Below are positions 7,780 to 16,172 of a DNA stretch of 64,000 nt, one piece after another (position 1 is the stretch's first letter; each line of letters opens with the position of its first letter). Below the pieces are notes generated by a model, which had not been told where the DNA came from, searched no databases, and saw only the letters and a list, made by a program, of their open reading frames with translations. Made by a program: the position numbers and the translations under genes. Source of the DNA: CAIRDP01 sp037138335 (lineage in GTDB: Bacteria; Bacteroidota; Bacteroidia; Bacteroidales; FEN-979); the NCBI GenBank assembly GCA_037138335.1, contig JBAXIO010000006.1, forward strand, positions 121,546 to 185,545. The letters run 5' to 3'.

Positions 7780-9732
7780 ATGAACAACAAGAACACGATA
7801 ATCGGGCTTGTCCTCATCTTCACAATTTTTATCGGGTATACATACCTGATGAGCCCATCCAAAGAACAGCTTATAGCACAAAAGCGCAAGGCCGATTCAA
7901 TGTACATGCTCAGCATCCAGAAACAGCATGCTCAGATCACGGCAATCGCCAGGGAAAAAGCAATTTTCGTTGCAAGGGAAAAAGAAAAATTTGTTGCCCA
8001 GGGCGAACATGTTGATTCGGCAACCCTTACCAGGTTGACCCTGAAGGGAGAACTGGGGGTGTTTGCCAATGCCGCCGTTGGAAAGGATACATCCTACACG
8101 GTTGAGAACGATGTGTTTAAATTGAAATTTATAAGCAGGGGAGGGAAAATAGGCAGAGTGGAACTGAAGAATTACCTGACCTGGGATAAGAAACCCCTGG
8201 TGCTTATGGACGGCGATTCACTGAATTTTGGCATTTCGTTTTTTGCAAATAACCGCACCATCACTACAAACAGGCTTTATTTTCAGCCTTTCTGGCCTGA
8301 TCAGTCCCATAAAGGACAGGCGTATATGAAAGTGAGCGGAAAAGATTCCCTGCAATTCGGCATGAGGTTGTTTGTAGCATCGTCTGATACTGGTTTCAAC
8401 AAAGACCAGTACATCGAATTTCTCTATACTGTCAGGGGCAATGATTATATGCTGAGGTACCAGGTGAATTTTGTCGGAATGGACCAGGCTATCGATGCCG
8501 GGAATAAATTCATCGTGCTCACCTGGAACGATAAACTGAAAAATCTTGAGAAAAGCCAGAAGATGGAGAGGATGACAACCACCCTCTATTACAAATATGA
8601 CCAGGATAAGGTTGATTACATTTCTGAGACCAAAGATGAAGAACTCTATCTGAAAAATGAGAAGATCAAATGGTTTGCCTTTAAGCAGCAGTTTTTCACA
8701 AGCATCCTCATTTCCGATACCTACCTGACCGAGCCCAGGCTGAGGACCCAGGGTATGCAGGGACCTTCGTTTTACCTGAAGAACATGTATGCCGAAGCCG
8801 GCATACCGTTTTCAGTTAAAGAAACAAAATCGGTGGGGATGTCGATGTACTTCGGCCCGAACAAGTTCTATCAGTTAAAAAACTATAAGCTTGACCTGGA
8901 AAAACAGATCCCGCTCGGCTGGAGTTTTTTCCTGATGGCCTGGATCAATATATATGCGGTAATCCCGGTATTCACTTTCTTCGGGAACCTTGGCTGGAAC
9001 TATGGTATTATCATCCTCGTTCTTACCATACTCCTTAAGATAGTGCTCTTCCCTATCGCATACAAAACTTATAAATCCTCGGCCAAAATGAGGGTGCTTA
9101 AGCCCGACATTGACGAGCTGAATAAAAAATTCCCCAAAAAGGACGATGCGCTGAAAAAACAGCAGGCGACCATGGACCTGTATAAAAAAGCCGGGGTGAA
9201 CCCTATGGCCGGCTGCATCCCGATGCTTCTCCAGTTTCCCATCCTCATCGCGATGTTCCGATTCTTCCCTTCTTCTATAGAACTCAGGCAGCAGCCTTTC
9301 CTTTGGGCTACCGACCTTTCCTCATATGATTCAATATGGACTTTCCCGGGAGGTTTCAGCCTGCCCTGGTACGGTAACCATGTAAGTCTTTTTGCACTGC
9401 TGATGACAATCTCCAGTGTCATTTACACGAGGATCAACGACCAGATGATGGGCAGCACGCAGCAGCAGATGCCGGGGATGAAAACCATGATGTACATGAT
9501 GCCGGTTATGTTCCTTTTCTGGTTCAATGATTATTCGTCAGGCCTTAGCTATTATTACCTGCTTGCCAACCTTCTCACATTTGCCCAGATTTACCTGATC
9601 CGTGCATTCCTTGATGAAAAGAAACTGCATGCCCAGATCGAAGCCAATAAGAAAAAACCGGTAAAGAAATCCGGTTTCCAGAAACGGCTTGAAGATATGG
9701 CCAAACAGCGTGGTGTGTCTACGAAACGATAA
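7780..9732 (+). CDS. yidC: Membrane protein insertase YidC
   Basis: Inserts and folds inner-membrane proteins with or without SecYEG. The 650-residue protein has the layout of the diderm form: an N-terminal membrane anchor (residues 6-24, IIGLVLIFTIFIGYTYLM), a large periplasmic P1 beta domain to about residue 370, then the conserved Oxa1/YidC core (residues 375-620) with five hydrophobic segments, including WGNLGWNYGIIILVLTILLK-like and PMAGCIPMLLQFPILIAMF regions. The C-terminal tail is rich in Lys, typical for ribosome contact. An inverted heptamer array follows 6 nt after the stop. Confidence 0.97.
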   Translation: MNNKNTIIGLVLIFTIFIGYTYLMSPSKEQLIAQKRKADSMYMLSIQKQHAQITAIAREKAIFVAREKEKFVAQGEHVDSATLTRLTLKGELGVFANAAVGKDTSYTVENDVFKLKFISRGGKIGRVELKNYLTWDKKPLVLMDGDSLNFGISFFANNRTITTNRLYFQPFWPDQSHKGQAYMKVSGKDSLQFGMRLFVASSDTGFNKDQYIEFLYTVRGNDYMLRYQVNFVGMDQAIDAGNKFIVLTWNDKLKNLEKSQKMERMTTTLYYKYDQDKVDYISETKDEELYLKNEKIKWFAFKQQFFTSILISDTYLTEPRLRTQGMQGPSFYLKNMYAEAGIPFSVKETKSVGMSMYFGPNKFYQLKNYKLDLEKQIPLGWSFFLMAWINIYAVIPVFTFFGNLGWNYGIIILVLTILLKIVLFPIAYKTYKSSAKMRVLKPDIDELNKKFPKKDDALKKQQATMDLYKKAGVNPMAGCIPMLLQFPILIAMFRFFPSSIELRQQPFLWATDLSSYDSIWTFPGGFSLPWYGNHVSLFALLMTISSVIYTRINDQMMGSTQQQMPGMKTMMYMMPVMFLFWFNDYSSGLSYYYLLANLLTFAQIYLIRAFLDEKKLHAQIEANKKKPVKKSGFQKRLEDMAKQRGVSTKR

Positions 9733-9738
9733 CCTTTT

Positions 9739-9808
9739 CAGTGAATAGTGAACGGTGAATAGTTATCAGTGAAGTTCACCAGTCACTGTTCACCAGTCAC
9801 CAGTCACT
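9739..9808. repeat. Inverted tandem heptamer array (ten 7-bp units)
   Basis: Ten contiguous 7-bp units fill the space between the convergent yidC and mqnA stops. Five in one direction (CAGTGAA, TAGTGAA, CGGTGAA, TAGTTAT, CAGTGAA) are followed by five in the other (GTTCACC, AGTCACT, GTTCACC, AGTCACC, AGTCACT). In one phase both arms share the consensus RGTGAMY when the right arm is reverse complemented, so the RNA of either strand could fold into a long hairpin. Position suggests a bidirectional terminator or transcript-end barrier. The strict 7-bp periodicity is not explained by that. Confidence 0.9.
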
Positions 9809-9809
9809 T

Positions 9810-10553
9810 CTATCCCAGGTATGAAAGGAACAAATTCAAACCTTCCTTCTTTGGTTTGTCGAAGCCGTAGGAAATGTTTTCGGTGAGATACTTCCTGCAA
9901 TCGGCATTCTTAGGCAGCCTTGTTGAGTAAAAATCAAGTACCTGGTCAATATTCATGACGCCGTGATGAAGGGCCTTATTGAACTGACCCAGTAAGGTTT
10001 CGGGAAGGGGCCTGGTCGACACCCAGACGGCAAATACAAACGGAAGCCCGGTATACCTGATCCATTCCCCTGCAAGGTCGTAAGAATAAGCGTACCGGTT
10101 CCGCATCCCGAATGTTTTGTCCCCGATTGCAACAATGGCATCTTTCATTCTCGGGTCCTCTGCCTGGCCTCGCTGAAGTCTTTCAAAAACCGGTTGTGTT
10201 TTCCAAAATGACTGTGACAGGACCTGTACAAGCCTGGCCGATGTCCTGGAATCAAAATCCAGATAGATTTTTTTGATCTTTTCAAGCGGCTTATTCGATA
10301 ATAAAAGCACAGTAATCACTTCTTTTACCGCCCCAAGGCAATAATCTGAAATAATATGGTAATTCCTGAAGTCGGGCAATGCACCCGCAGGAACCAGGGC
10401 AATATCCGCCTCGCCCGATTTCAGCCGTTCGGCGCACATTGACGGCACTTCAAGGTAGAGGTGATAATCCTGGAGATAGCCCGATTGCTGGATACCATAA
10501 ACAAAAGGATAGGTGTTCAGGTAGGAAACAGCCGATATGTTAAGGGTTTTCAT
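9810..10553 (-). CDS. mqnA: Chorismate dehydratase MqnA (futalosine menaquinone pathway)
   Basis: First committed step of the futalosine route: chorismate to 3-enolpyruvylbenzoate. Periplasmic-binding-protein fold without a signal peptide. The N-terminus NISAVSYLNTYPFVYGI and the GEADIALVPAGALPDF segment are family hallmarks; the later IVAIGDKTF and AGEWIRYTGLPFVFAVWVS also fit. The frame extends upstream to 10643, but the ATG at 10553 aligns with the family start and gives 247 residues; the upstream stretch is promoter DNA. No other mqn gene is nearby. It implies menaquinone-based respiration. Confidence 0.9.
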   Translation of the reverse strand: MKTLNISAVSYLNTYPFVYGIQQSGYLQDYHLYLEVPSMCAERLKSGEADIALVPAGALPDFRNYHIISDYCLGAVKEVITVLLLSNKPLEKIKKIYLDFDSRTSARLVQVLSQSFWKTQPVFERLQRGQAEDPRMKDAIVAIGDKTFGMRNRYAYSYDLAGEWIRYTGLPFVFAVWVSTRPLPETLLGQFNKALHHGVMNIDQVLDFYSTRLPKNADCRKYLTENISYGFDKPKKEGLNLFLSYLG

Positions 10554-10598
10554 AAGAGGGCGTTTGACATAAACATACAATGAACATATGTAACTTTG

Positions 10599-10627
10599 TT
10601 GCTGTAATAAATTTTTTTCTATTTTTG
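10599..10627 (+). promoter_or_regulatory. Promoter for small exported protein / TonB receptor unit
   Basis: TTG at 10599-10601, an 18-nt spacer and TATTTTTG at 10620-10627 (exact TAnnTTTG). It lies 16 nt before the ATG at 10644 and faces away from mqnA. Confidence 0.5.
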
Positions 10628-10643
10628 CGGAACGAATATACAC

Positions 10644-11159
10644 ATGAAAAGGAAACTTGCCACATATTTTCTTCTATCCTTAATGGCTTTTCACACGGCG
10701 GGGTTTTACCTTGTGTTCGAAATAAACCGTTTCCTGGTCAGGCGGGAGATGGCGGCAAAGATATCATCAGGAAACAATACCACTATTGAAACAATAGTTG
10801 TTAACGGGAAATGTGACTATCTGAAGATCATCGACCAGACCGAAATTGAATACAAGGGGGAAATGTACGATGTGATTTGCAAGACTTCTAAAGGAAGTTC
10901 CAGGGTATTCTTTTGTATTCACGATACCAGGGAAGGCAAAATCAATAACGGCATCTCAAAGATGATGAAAGATCAGACGAAACACCTTCTGATCCCTGTA
11001 TTCGGCACCATTGCTTTGCTGGAGGAACAGGCTGCCCTGCCTGCTGAAAGCGGAACGGCAGTAAGTTACATCAGTCTTAACCGTGAGACTGAATCCGCCA
11101 TCAGGAGCATACCCGAAACACCTCCCAAAACCAGCCCGTATTTCCAATCAGCCGTTTAA
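10644..11159 (+). CDS. Unknown membrane-anchored or exported protein
   Basis: 171 residues, not recognised. Residues 5-27 are hydrophobic (LATYFLLSLMAFHTAGFYLV) and act as signal or anchor. The mature part has an NGKCDYLKIIDQTEIEYKGE stretch, then a cysteine pair (VICKT, FFCIHD) and a Pro-rich tail. It precedes a TonB-dependent receptor by 48 nt on the same strand, so it may be an accessory to that receptor's substrate. I would not assign a function beyond this. Confidence 0.65.
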   Translation: MKRKLATYFLLSLMAFHTAGFYLVFEINRFLVRREMAAKISSGNNTTIETIVVNGKCDYLKIIDQTEIEYKGEMYDVICKTSKGSSRVFFCIHDTREGKINNGISKMMKDQTKHLLIPVFGTIALLEEQAALPAESGTAVSYISLNRETESAIRSIPETPPKTSPYFQSAV

Positions 11160-11207
11160 GGCACAGCCAATTATTTTTTTTAGTTTTCATTTAATAAATT
11201 TCGCGTA

Positions 11208-13628
11208 ATGAACACACGATATTGCTATATAATTATAGCCCTTTTTCTCGCATTTGCGACCAATGGTCAGACTGTCAAGGTCCTTGACAAATCAGACCTC
11301 CAGCCTGTAGAAGGAGTTACAATAACCAACGAGGCCAGGAGCTTTCTGGTCACAACTTCCGTTACAGGCACTGCTGATATTTCAGGATTTGCCCCCAGTG
11401 AGGTTCTTTATTTCAATCACGTGGCTTTTCAGCCCCTTCATTTTCCCAAAGCCGATCTCCAGGCGATGAACAATACAATATATATGCTGGAAGACATTAT
11501 CAGGCTGGATGAATTTGTTGTATCAGCCAACAGGACCGACGAAAAGCGTTCAGATATTCCGAATAAGATCGAGGTCATCCAGGCAAAAGATATCTCTTTC
11601 CAGAATCCGCAGAATTCAGCCATCATGCTTGAACAGACCGGGCAGGTCTTTGTCCAGACGAGCCAGCTGGGCGGCGGAAGCCCCGTTCTGCGTGGTTTCG
11701 AAGCCAACAAGGTGCTGCTGGTTGTTGACGGTGTGCGAATGAACAATGCCATATACCGTGCAGGCCACCTTCAGAATGCAATTACTGTTGATCCTTTCGG
11801 CCTTTCCTCTACAGAAATTCTCTACGGCCCCGGCTCCACTATCTATGGCAGCGATGCACTTGGCGGTGTAATCAATTTCATCACCAAAGATCCTGAACTC
11901 TCTGTTACCGGGAAAACAGCCGTTCATGGCAGCATTCTCGGGCGGTTCTCATCAGCCAACCTGGAAAAAACGGGAGGTGTAAATCTGAATCTTGGCTGGA
12001 AAAAACTGGCTGTACTTCTGAACTTTTCTTACAGCGATTTCAGCGACCTCCGTGAAGGGCGGGTCTCAAATCCTGCCTATGGCACTTTCGGCCAGCGCCT
12101 TTTCTATGCCGACCGTATCGACGGAAAGGATTATACAGTTGCCAATGACAAACCATGGATCCAGAAGCAATCAGCATATTCCCAGTACAATTTCCTCGGG
12201 AAAGTTTTGTTTCAGCCTGGTAAATCAAGCAGGTATATCCTCAATTTCCAGTATTCCAATTCGAGCAACATTCCCCGTTACGACCGGCTGACTGAAATGC
12301 AGAATGACAGCACCATGAACTATTCCGAATGGTACTATGGCCCGCAAGCAAGGCTGTTCGGTTCGCTCAAGGCAGAGTACAACCTTAACGGCGTCATTTT
12401 TGATCACGCTTCGATTATCCTGGCTTATCAGCATGTCAATGAAGACCGCATCCAGCGCAGTTTTGGGAGTTCGAAGAAAAAGTACAACCTCGAGAAGGTG
12501 GCAGTTTATTCGGTGAACGCCGATTTCGACAAGAAGCTTTGTACTAAGGATATCCTTCATTACGGAGTTGAGTTGAGCTACAACAATGTCGGTTCCAAAG
12601 CCTACAATGAGAACATAAACACCGGCTCAATCACGTATGACCGTGCCACCCGTTTCCCCGACCAGAAAGCCAACATGATGTACCTGTCGGCCTATCTCTC
12701 CAATGTCTGGAGCATAAGCAAAGCCTTCTCCTTTTCCCAGGGGATCCGTTTCAACTATGTAACCCTTAATGCAGCATACTCCGACACAATGGTGAAGATC
12801 ACCCCGATCCCTTTCGATCCGAATATCAGCCAGAAGAATACAGCTCTGAACGGGTATCTTGGCCTGGTTGCCACACCGGGTCATGACTGGAAATTCTCGC
12901 TTATCGGATCCACCGGTTTCAGGGCTCCGAATATTGACGACCTTACCAAGCTCAATGTGGTTACAGGCAGGACCATTGTTGTTCCGAACCCGAACCTGAA
13001 ACCTGAAAACTCATATAACATGGAACTGACCATCGGAAAGACCATTGGCGGCAAGATCCATCTTGAGGGAACGGCTTATTACAACTGGCTAAACAATGCC
13101 CAGGTTATTAAGCCGATCATATACAATGGCAAGGATTCACTTGAGATCGACGGGCAGAAGTACCAGACTCTGGGACTCACAAATACGGGCCATGCCTATG
13201 TGTGCGGATTCCAGGGAAGCATCCTGGCGCAGGTAACCCGTAATTTTTCGATTGTCAGTAACCTTACTTACACATACGGTTATGATGTGACAAACAGTGT
13301 CCCTCTCGATCATATTCCCCCCGTGTTTGGCATGACATCATTCAGCCTCGAACTTAAAAAGTTCAAGGGCGATTTCTATGTGATGTACAACGGATGGAAA
13401 CGCATCAGCCAATACAGCAACAGCGGAGAGGATAATGAAGCTTATGCAACTCCACTGGGCATGCCCTCATGGTATACACTGAACCTGAAACTCAGCTACC
13501 AGATCGTAAAATATGTGAATGTGGAACTGGGAATGGAAAATATCCTGGATGAAAACTACAGGAAATTCTCTTCAGGGATAAGCAGCCCGGGAAGGAACAT
13601 AATTGCTGCCTTACGCGCCAATTTCTAA
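11208..13628 (+). CDS. TonB-dependent outer-membrane receptor
   Basis: 806 residues. A signal peptide (to about residue 20) is followed by a carboxypeptidase-regulatory-like beta domain (VKVLDKSDLQPVEGVTITN), a plug domain (residues 105-240, with GGGSPVLRGFEANKVLLVVD and YGPGSTIYGSDALGG) and a long beta-barrel ending with the aromatic residue of AALRANF. The plug wording is closest to the heme/hemoglobin/siderophore class rather than SusC. It imports an unknown ligand using TonB energy. No SusD-like partner follows. The last 18 nt overlap the convergent coaE gene. Confidence 0.92.
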   Translation: MNTRYCYIIIALFLAFATNGQTVKVLDKSDLQPVEGVTITNEARSFLVTTSVTGTADISGFAPSEVLYFNHVAFQPLHFPKADLQAMNNTIYMLEDIIRLDEFVVSANRTDEKRSDIPNKIEVIQAKDISFQNPQNSAIMLEQTGQVFVQTSQLGGGSPVLRGFEANKVLLVVDGVRMNNAIYRAGHLQNAITVDPFGLSSTEILYGPGSTIYGSDALGGVINFITKDPELSVTGKTAVHGSILGRFSSANLEKTGGVNLNLGWKKLAVLLNFSYSDFSDLREGRVSNPAYGTFGQRLFYADRIDGKDYTVANDKPWIQKQSAYSQYNFLGKVLFQPGKSSRYILNFQYSNSSNIPRYDRLTEMQNDSTMNYSEWYYGPQARLFGSLKAEYNLNGVIFDHASIILAYQHVNEDRIQRSFGSSKKKYNLEKVAVYSVNADFDKKLCTKDILHYGVELSYNNVGSKAYNENINTGSITYDRATRFPDQKANMMYLSAYLSNVWSISKAFSFSQGIRFNYVTLNAAYSDTMVKITPIPFDPNISQKNTALNGYLGLVATPGHDWKFSLIGSTGFRAPNIDDLTKLNVVTGRTIVVPNPNLKPENSYNMELTIGKTIGGKIHLEGTAYYNWLNNAQVIKPIIYNGKDSLEIDGQKYQTLGLTNTGHAYVCGFQGSILAQVTRNFSIVSNLTYTYGYDVTNSVPLDHIPPVFGMTSFSLELKKFKGDFYVMYNGWKRISQYSNSGEDNEAYATPLGMPSWYTLNLKLSYQIVKYVNVELGMENILDENYRKFSSGISSPGRNIIAALRANF

Positions 13629-14198
13629 AAGCGAGTTGTGAATGGCCATTACCTGAGGAATGACCAGGTGGTTGCCGTCATTGATGATGACAAAGTCCGA
13701 CATCCGGGCTTTGTCATCGTCTTTTATCTGGTATTGCATCCTGTCGAGTACCAGTTTACGTTCAACACCGTCGCGTTTCATAACCCTTTCAATTGCCATA
13801 TCTTCCGGGCATGAAACATGTACAATCCTGTCGAACTCCTTGTTATAGCCGCTTTCAAAGAGAATAGCCGCTTCCATAATGACATATGGAGCCAGGGGCC
13901 GGGTAGACACCCATGTATTAAATCCCTTTAGCACCAGGGGATGCATGATACCGTTCAAATGGTTTAATGACTGCCGGTCCCCGAACACCAGCGAAGCCAG
14001 TTTCCTTTTATCTATCAAACCGTTCACAATGGTATCTTTCCCGAAAGACCTGGATATTTCATCAATCACTTCAGGGGAACCGAGCAATTTTTTCGACTCC
14101 TCGTCTGCATGAAATACCGGGATGCCGAGAGAGGAAAAGACCAATGCAACGGCCGATTTGCCGCTTCCAATATTGCCGGTAAGCCCTGCTTTCAGCAT
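13611..14198 (-). CDS. coaE: Dephospho-CoA kinase
   Basis: Last step of coenzyme A synthesis, phosphorylating the 3'-OH of dephospho-CoA. 195 residues, normal length. The P-loop GNIGSGKSAV (residues 8-17), the HADE segment (FHADEESKKLL) and the lid region VMKRDGVERKLVLDRM are visible. It is the last gene of a run with the YbbR-like, yajC and DUF1573 genes, an order often seen in Bacteroidota. Convergent 18-nt overlap with the TonB receptor gene. Confidence 0.95.
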   Translation of the reverse strand: MLKAGLTGNIGSGKSAVALVFSSLGIPVFHADEESKKLLGSPEVIDEISRSFGKDTIVNGLIDKRKLASLVFGDRQSLNHLNGIMHPLVLKGFNTWVSTRPLAPYVIMEAAILFESGYNKEFDRIVHVSCPEDMAIERVMKRDGVERKLVLDRMQYQIKDDDKARMSDFVIINDGNHLVIPQVMAIHNSLLEIGA

Positions 14199-14206
14199 CC
14201 CTCAAC

Positions 14207-14752
14207 TTATTTCACCTTGTTAAAACGGATGCTGTCATGCCTGGGCGCCAATACGGAAGCTGGCCTTGCGGCAATCTTCTGGATCTTTTTAGGAGCAAGC
14301 CTTTCAAGGTCGAAAAACAAGGTGTCGGGAGATACCATGTATACTTCCGACTGAAAATTCATCTTTTCCTTGACCTCCCTTCCGATATCCGCAGTAGGCA
14401 GGTACCCGCCAACCTGGTTGTCTTCGGTGTAAAGTTTAATCTTCTTCAGGCTAACATTGTATTTCGGGTTCCTGGGCTGGATGAATTCCTCGGTAAAATA
14501 ATCAAAGCCCTGTATCCTGATACTGACTGTAAGGATGCTGTCGGAATACCCCGTCATCCTGAGGTTCGACGGCAGGTTGGTGTAATGGATCCTGAAATTT
14601 GTGGTATAATAATAGTCACGGGACAGCCTCACAAGTGACCATATAAAAACAGAAAGTACCAGGCATACCGCGAAAATGTACAGCTGGTGCCTGAATGTCC
14701 CACCCCTGTTCTTTCTGGCTTTACCGATCAGATCAATAAACCCGCTTTTCAA
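14207..14752 (-). CDS. YbbR/CdaR-like domain protein
   Basis: 181 residues with one N-terminal transmembrane helix (about residues 24-43, HQLYIFAVCLVLSVFIWSLV) and an extracytoplasmic beta-rich domain. The region IHYTNLPSNLRMTGYSDSIL resembles the YbbR repeat (v-y-NLP-l). In Firmicutes the related CdaR regulates diadenylate cyclase; no cdaA is seen here, so the role is open. It lies between yajC (9 nt upstream) and coaE (8 nt downstream), the usual Bacteroidota arrangement. Confidence 0.8.
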   Translation of the reverse strand: MKSGFIDLIGKARKNRGGTFRHQLYIFAVCLVLSVFIWSLVRLSRDYYYTTNFRIHYTNLPSNLRMTGYSDSILTVSIRIQGFDYFTEEFIQPRNPKYNVSLKKIKLYTEDNQVGGYLPTADIGREVKEKMNFQSEVYMVSPDTLFFDLERLAPKKIQKIAARPASVLAPRHDSIRFNKVK

Positions 14753-14761
14753 TTAACAAGC

Positions 14762-15088
14762 TTATTTATTCTCGATTGTCTGGCTGGTGTCAATTGCGAT
14801 GGCCGATTTCTCAACACGAAGCTTGACATTATTGTCAACTTCAATTGAAACTGTTGTCTCCTGGATCTCCACGATTTTACCGTGGATTCCGCCAATAGTT
14901 ACTACTTTTTGCCCTTTGTCAAGGGTTTCCCTGAACTTTTTCTGGTCTTTGCTGCGCTTCATCTGCGGGCGGATGAAAAAGAAATAAAACACGACGATAA
15001 TCAGCAGAAGCGGTAAAAAGGAATACCAGCCGTTCTGTGAGCCGCCCTGTGCCTGGGGAGCCATTAAGAGGATGTTAAGGATATTCAT
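14762..15088 (-). CDS. yajC: Preprotein translocase accessory subunit YajC
   Basis: 108 residues. A short Gln/Gly-rich N-terminus is followed by a single transmembrane helix (residues 23-39, SFLPLLLIIVVFYFFFI) and the signature RPQMKR. The soluble domain carries the GQKVVTIGGIHGKIVEI motif. It associates with SecDF and YidC in the inner membrane. It sits between the DUF1573 lipoprotein gene and the YbbR-like gene. Confidence 0.95.
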   Translation of the reverse strand: MNILNILLMAPQAQGGSQNGWYSFLPLLLIIVVFYFFFIRPQMKRSKDQKKFRETLDKGQKVVTIGGIHGKIVEIQETTVSIEVDNNVKLRVEKSAIAIDTSQTIENK

Positions 15089-15117
15089 ATTTGGATATTG
15101 ATTAAATAAAAGATTAA

Positions 15118-15594
15118 TTATTTATCTGAATTGGGACCGGCGATCTCAGCTTTGATCCTGAGAAGCGTGGTGTTAGGCTGGGTGTTTGCAACAACCAGTA
15201 TGCTTTTTGATTGGAAACCGTGCTTTCCCGCGCTGTTAAATGAGACTTTGATCGTCCCTTTGTCGCCCGGGCGGATCGGAGCTTTGGAATACGAAGGTAC
15301 TGTGCATCCGCAGGAAGTGCTTACGTCGACGATGATAAGATCGGTTTTCCCGGTATTTGTAAACTGGAATTCATACGAAACCGATTCGCCCTGTATAATC
15401 TTGCCAAAATCATGCTCTATCTCTTCAAATTTGAAAACAGGTAATGATCCCGGATTACTCTGACCATCTGCCGTATTCGGATTCTTAACAAGGTCGGTTG
15501 ATATTTTTTCCTCTTTGTTTCCCGAAGAATTGCAGGAAGAGGCAAATGCGACAGCCAGTACAAATAATATCAGGGATAAGCCTCTGAACTTCAT
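15118..15594 (-). CDS. DUF1573 lipoprotein
   Basis: 158 residues with a lipoprotein signal ending FASSC (Cys21), followed by a Ser/Lys-rich linker. The domain FEEIEHDFGKIIQGESVSYE with the later STSCGCTVPSYSKAPI is the DUF1573 signature, an Ig-like (ASPM-SPD-2-Hydin type) fold. It is probably anchored in the outer or inner membrane facing the periplasm; its function is unknown. It is the first gene of the run ending in coaE and has its own -7 box. Confidence 0.9.
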   Translation of the reverse strand: MKFRGLSLILFVLAVAFASSCNSSGNKEEKISTDLVKNPNTADGQSNPGSLPVFKFEEIEHDFGKIIQGESVSYEFQFTNTGKTDLIIVDVSTSCGCTVPSYSKAPIRPGDKGTIKVSFNSAGKHGFQSKSILVVANTQPNTTLLRIKAEIAGPNSDK

Positions 15595-15616
15595 AAGCTT
15601 TTATATTAGCGGACTG

Positions 15617-15624
15617 CAAAGGTA
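15617..15624 (-). promoter_or_regulatory. -7 promoter element for DUF1573-yajC-ybbR-coaE unit
   Basis: On the minus strand TACCTTTG (exact TAnnTTTG) lies 22 nt before the DUF1573 start codon. No clear -33 TTG is seen. Confidence 0.48.
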
Positions 15625-15674
15625 GTAATTATTTTGACTGAATTTGTACTTTTACACTCAACAAAAACTCGAAA

Positions 15675-16172
15675 TTGAAGACCTATCTGATCGGTTTTAT
15701 GGGATCGGGGAAGAGCGCCCTGGGAAGACAGCTTGCCGGGCTTATGAATACAGCTTTTCTTGACCTCGACGAAATGTTCGAAGAACGTTACCATATAAGC
15801 ATTTTCGATTTTTTTGAAAAATATGACGAGGATAAGTTCAGGCTGATAGAAAAGGAACTGCTGTTTGAGACCGCCGGTCTTACAAATACCGTTATTTCAA
15901 CCGGGGGAGGTACTGCCTGTTTTTACGATAACATGAAATTTATCAGGGAGAATGGGGTTTCGGTATACCTGCGGATGACATCCGGGGAACTGGCCATGCG
16001 GTTGAAGAATGTCAGGAAGAAGCGCCCGTTGCTGAAAGACCTGCCCCCCGAAGGATTAGAGGCCTGGATTTCATCACAACTCCTCTCCAGGGAAGTTTAT
16101 TACAATCAGGCAACCCATGTGTTTTACCCCCTTCAGCAGGACATCCGGGAACTGGTACTTAAGCTAACGTAA
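15675..16172 (+). CDS. aroK: Shikimate kinase (TTG start)
   Basis: Phosphorylates shikimate at the 3-OH in aromatic amino-acid and menaquinone precursor synthesis. 165 residues, normal size. Walker A GFMGSGKSALG (residues 7-17), the shikimate-binding DLDEMFEE (DxD-type) and GGGTA are visible, with the lid motif RKKRPLL. The start appears to be TTG at 15675: no in-frame ATG exists upstream near it, and the next ATG (15699) would cut into the P-loop. It overlaps the convergent methyltransferase gene by 14 nt. Confidence 0.93.
   Translation: MKTYLIGFMGSGKSALGRQLAGLMNTAFLDLDEMFEERYHISIFDFFEKYDEDKFRLIEKELLFETAGLTNTVISTGGGTACFYDNMKFIRENGVSVYLRMTSGELAMRLKNVRKKRPLLKDLPPEGLEAWISSQLLSREVYYNQATHVFYPLQQDIRELVLKLT

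Noticed and set aside
9739..9808. CRISPR array
   Set aside because: Units are 7 bp and contiguous with no spacers, no cas genes in the window, and orientation reverses in the middle.
10554..10643. N-terminal extension of mqnA to 10643
   Set aside because: The added residues do not match the family start, lack signal-peptide character and cover the divergent promoter; the ATG at 10553 fits.
11208..13628. SusC-type glycan receptor
   Set aside because: At 806 residues it is shorter than SusC proteins, lacks a SusD partner, and its plug wording is of the heme/siderophore class.
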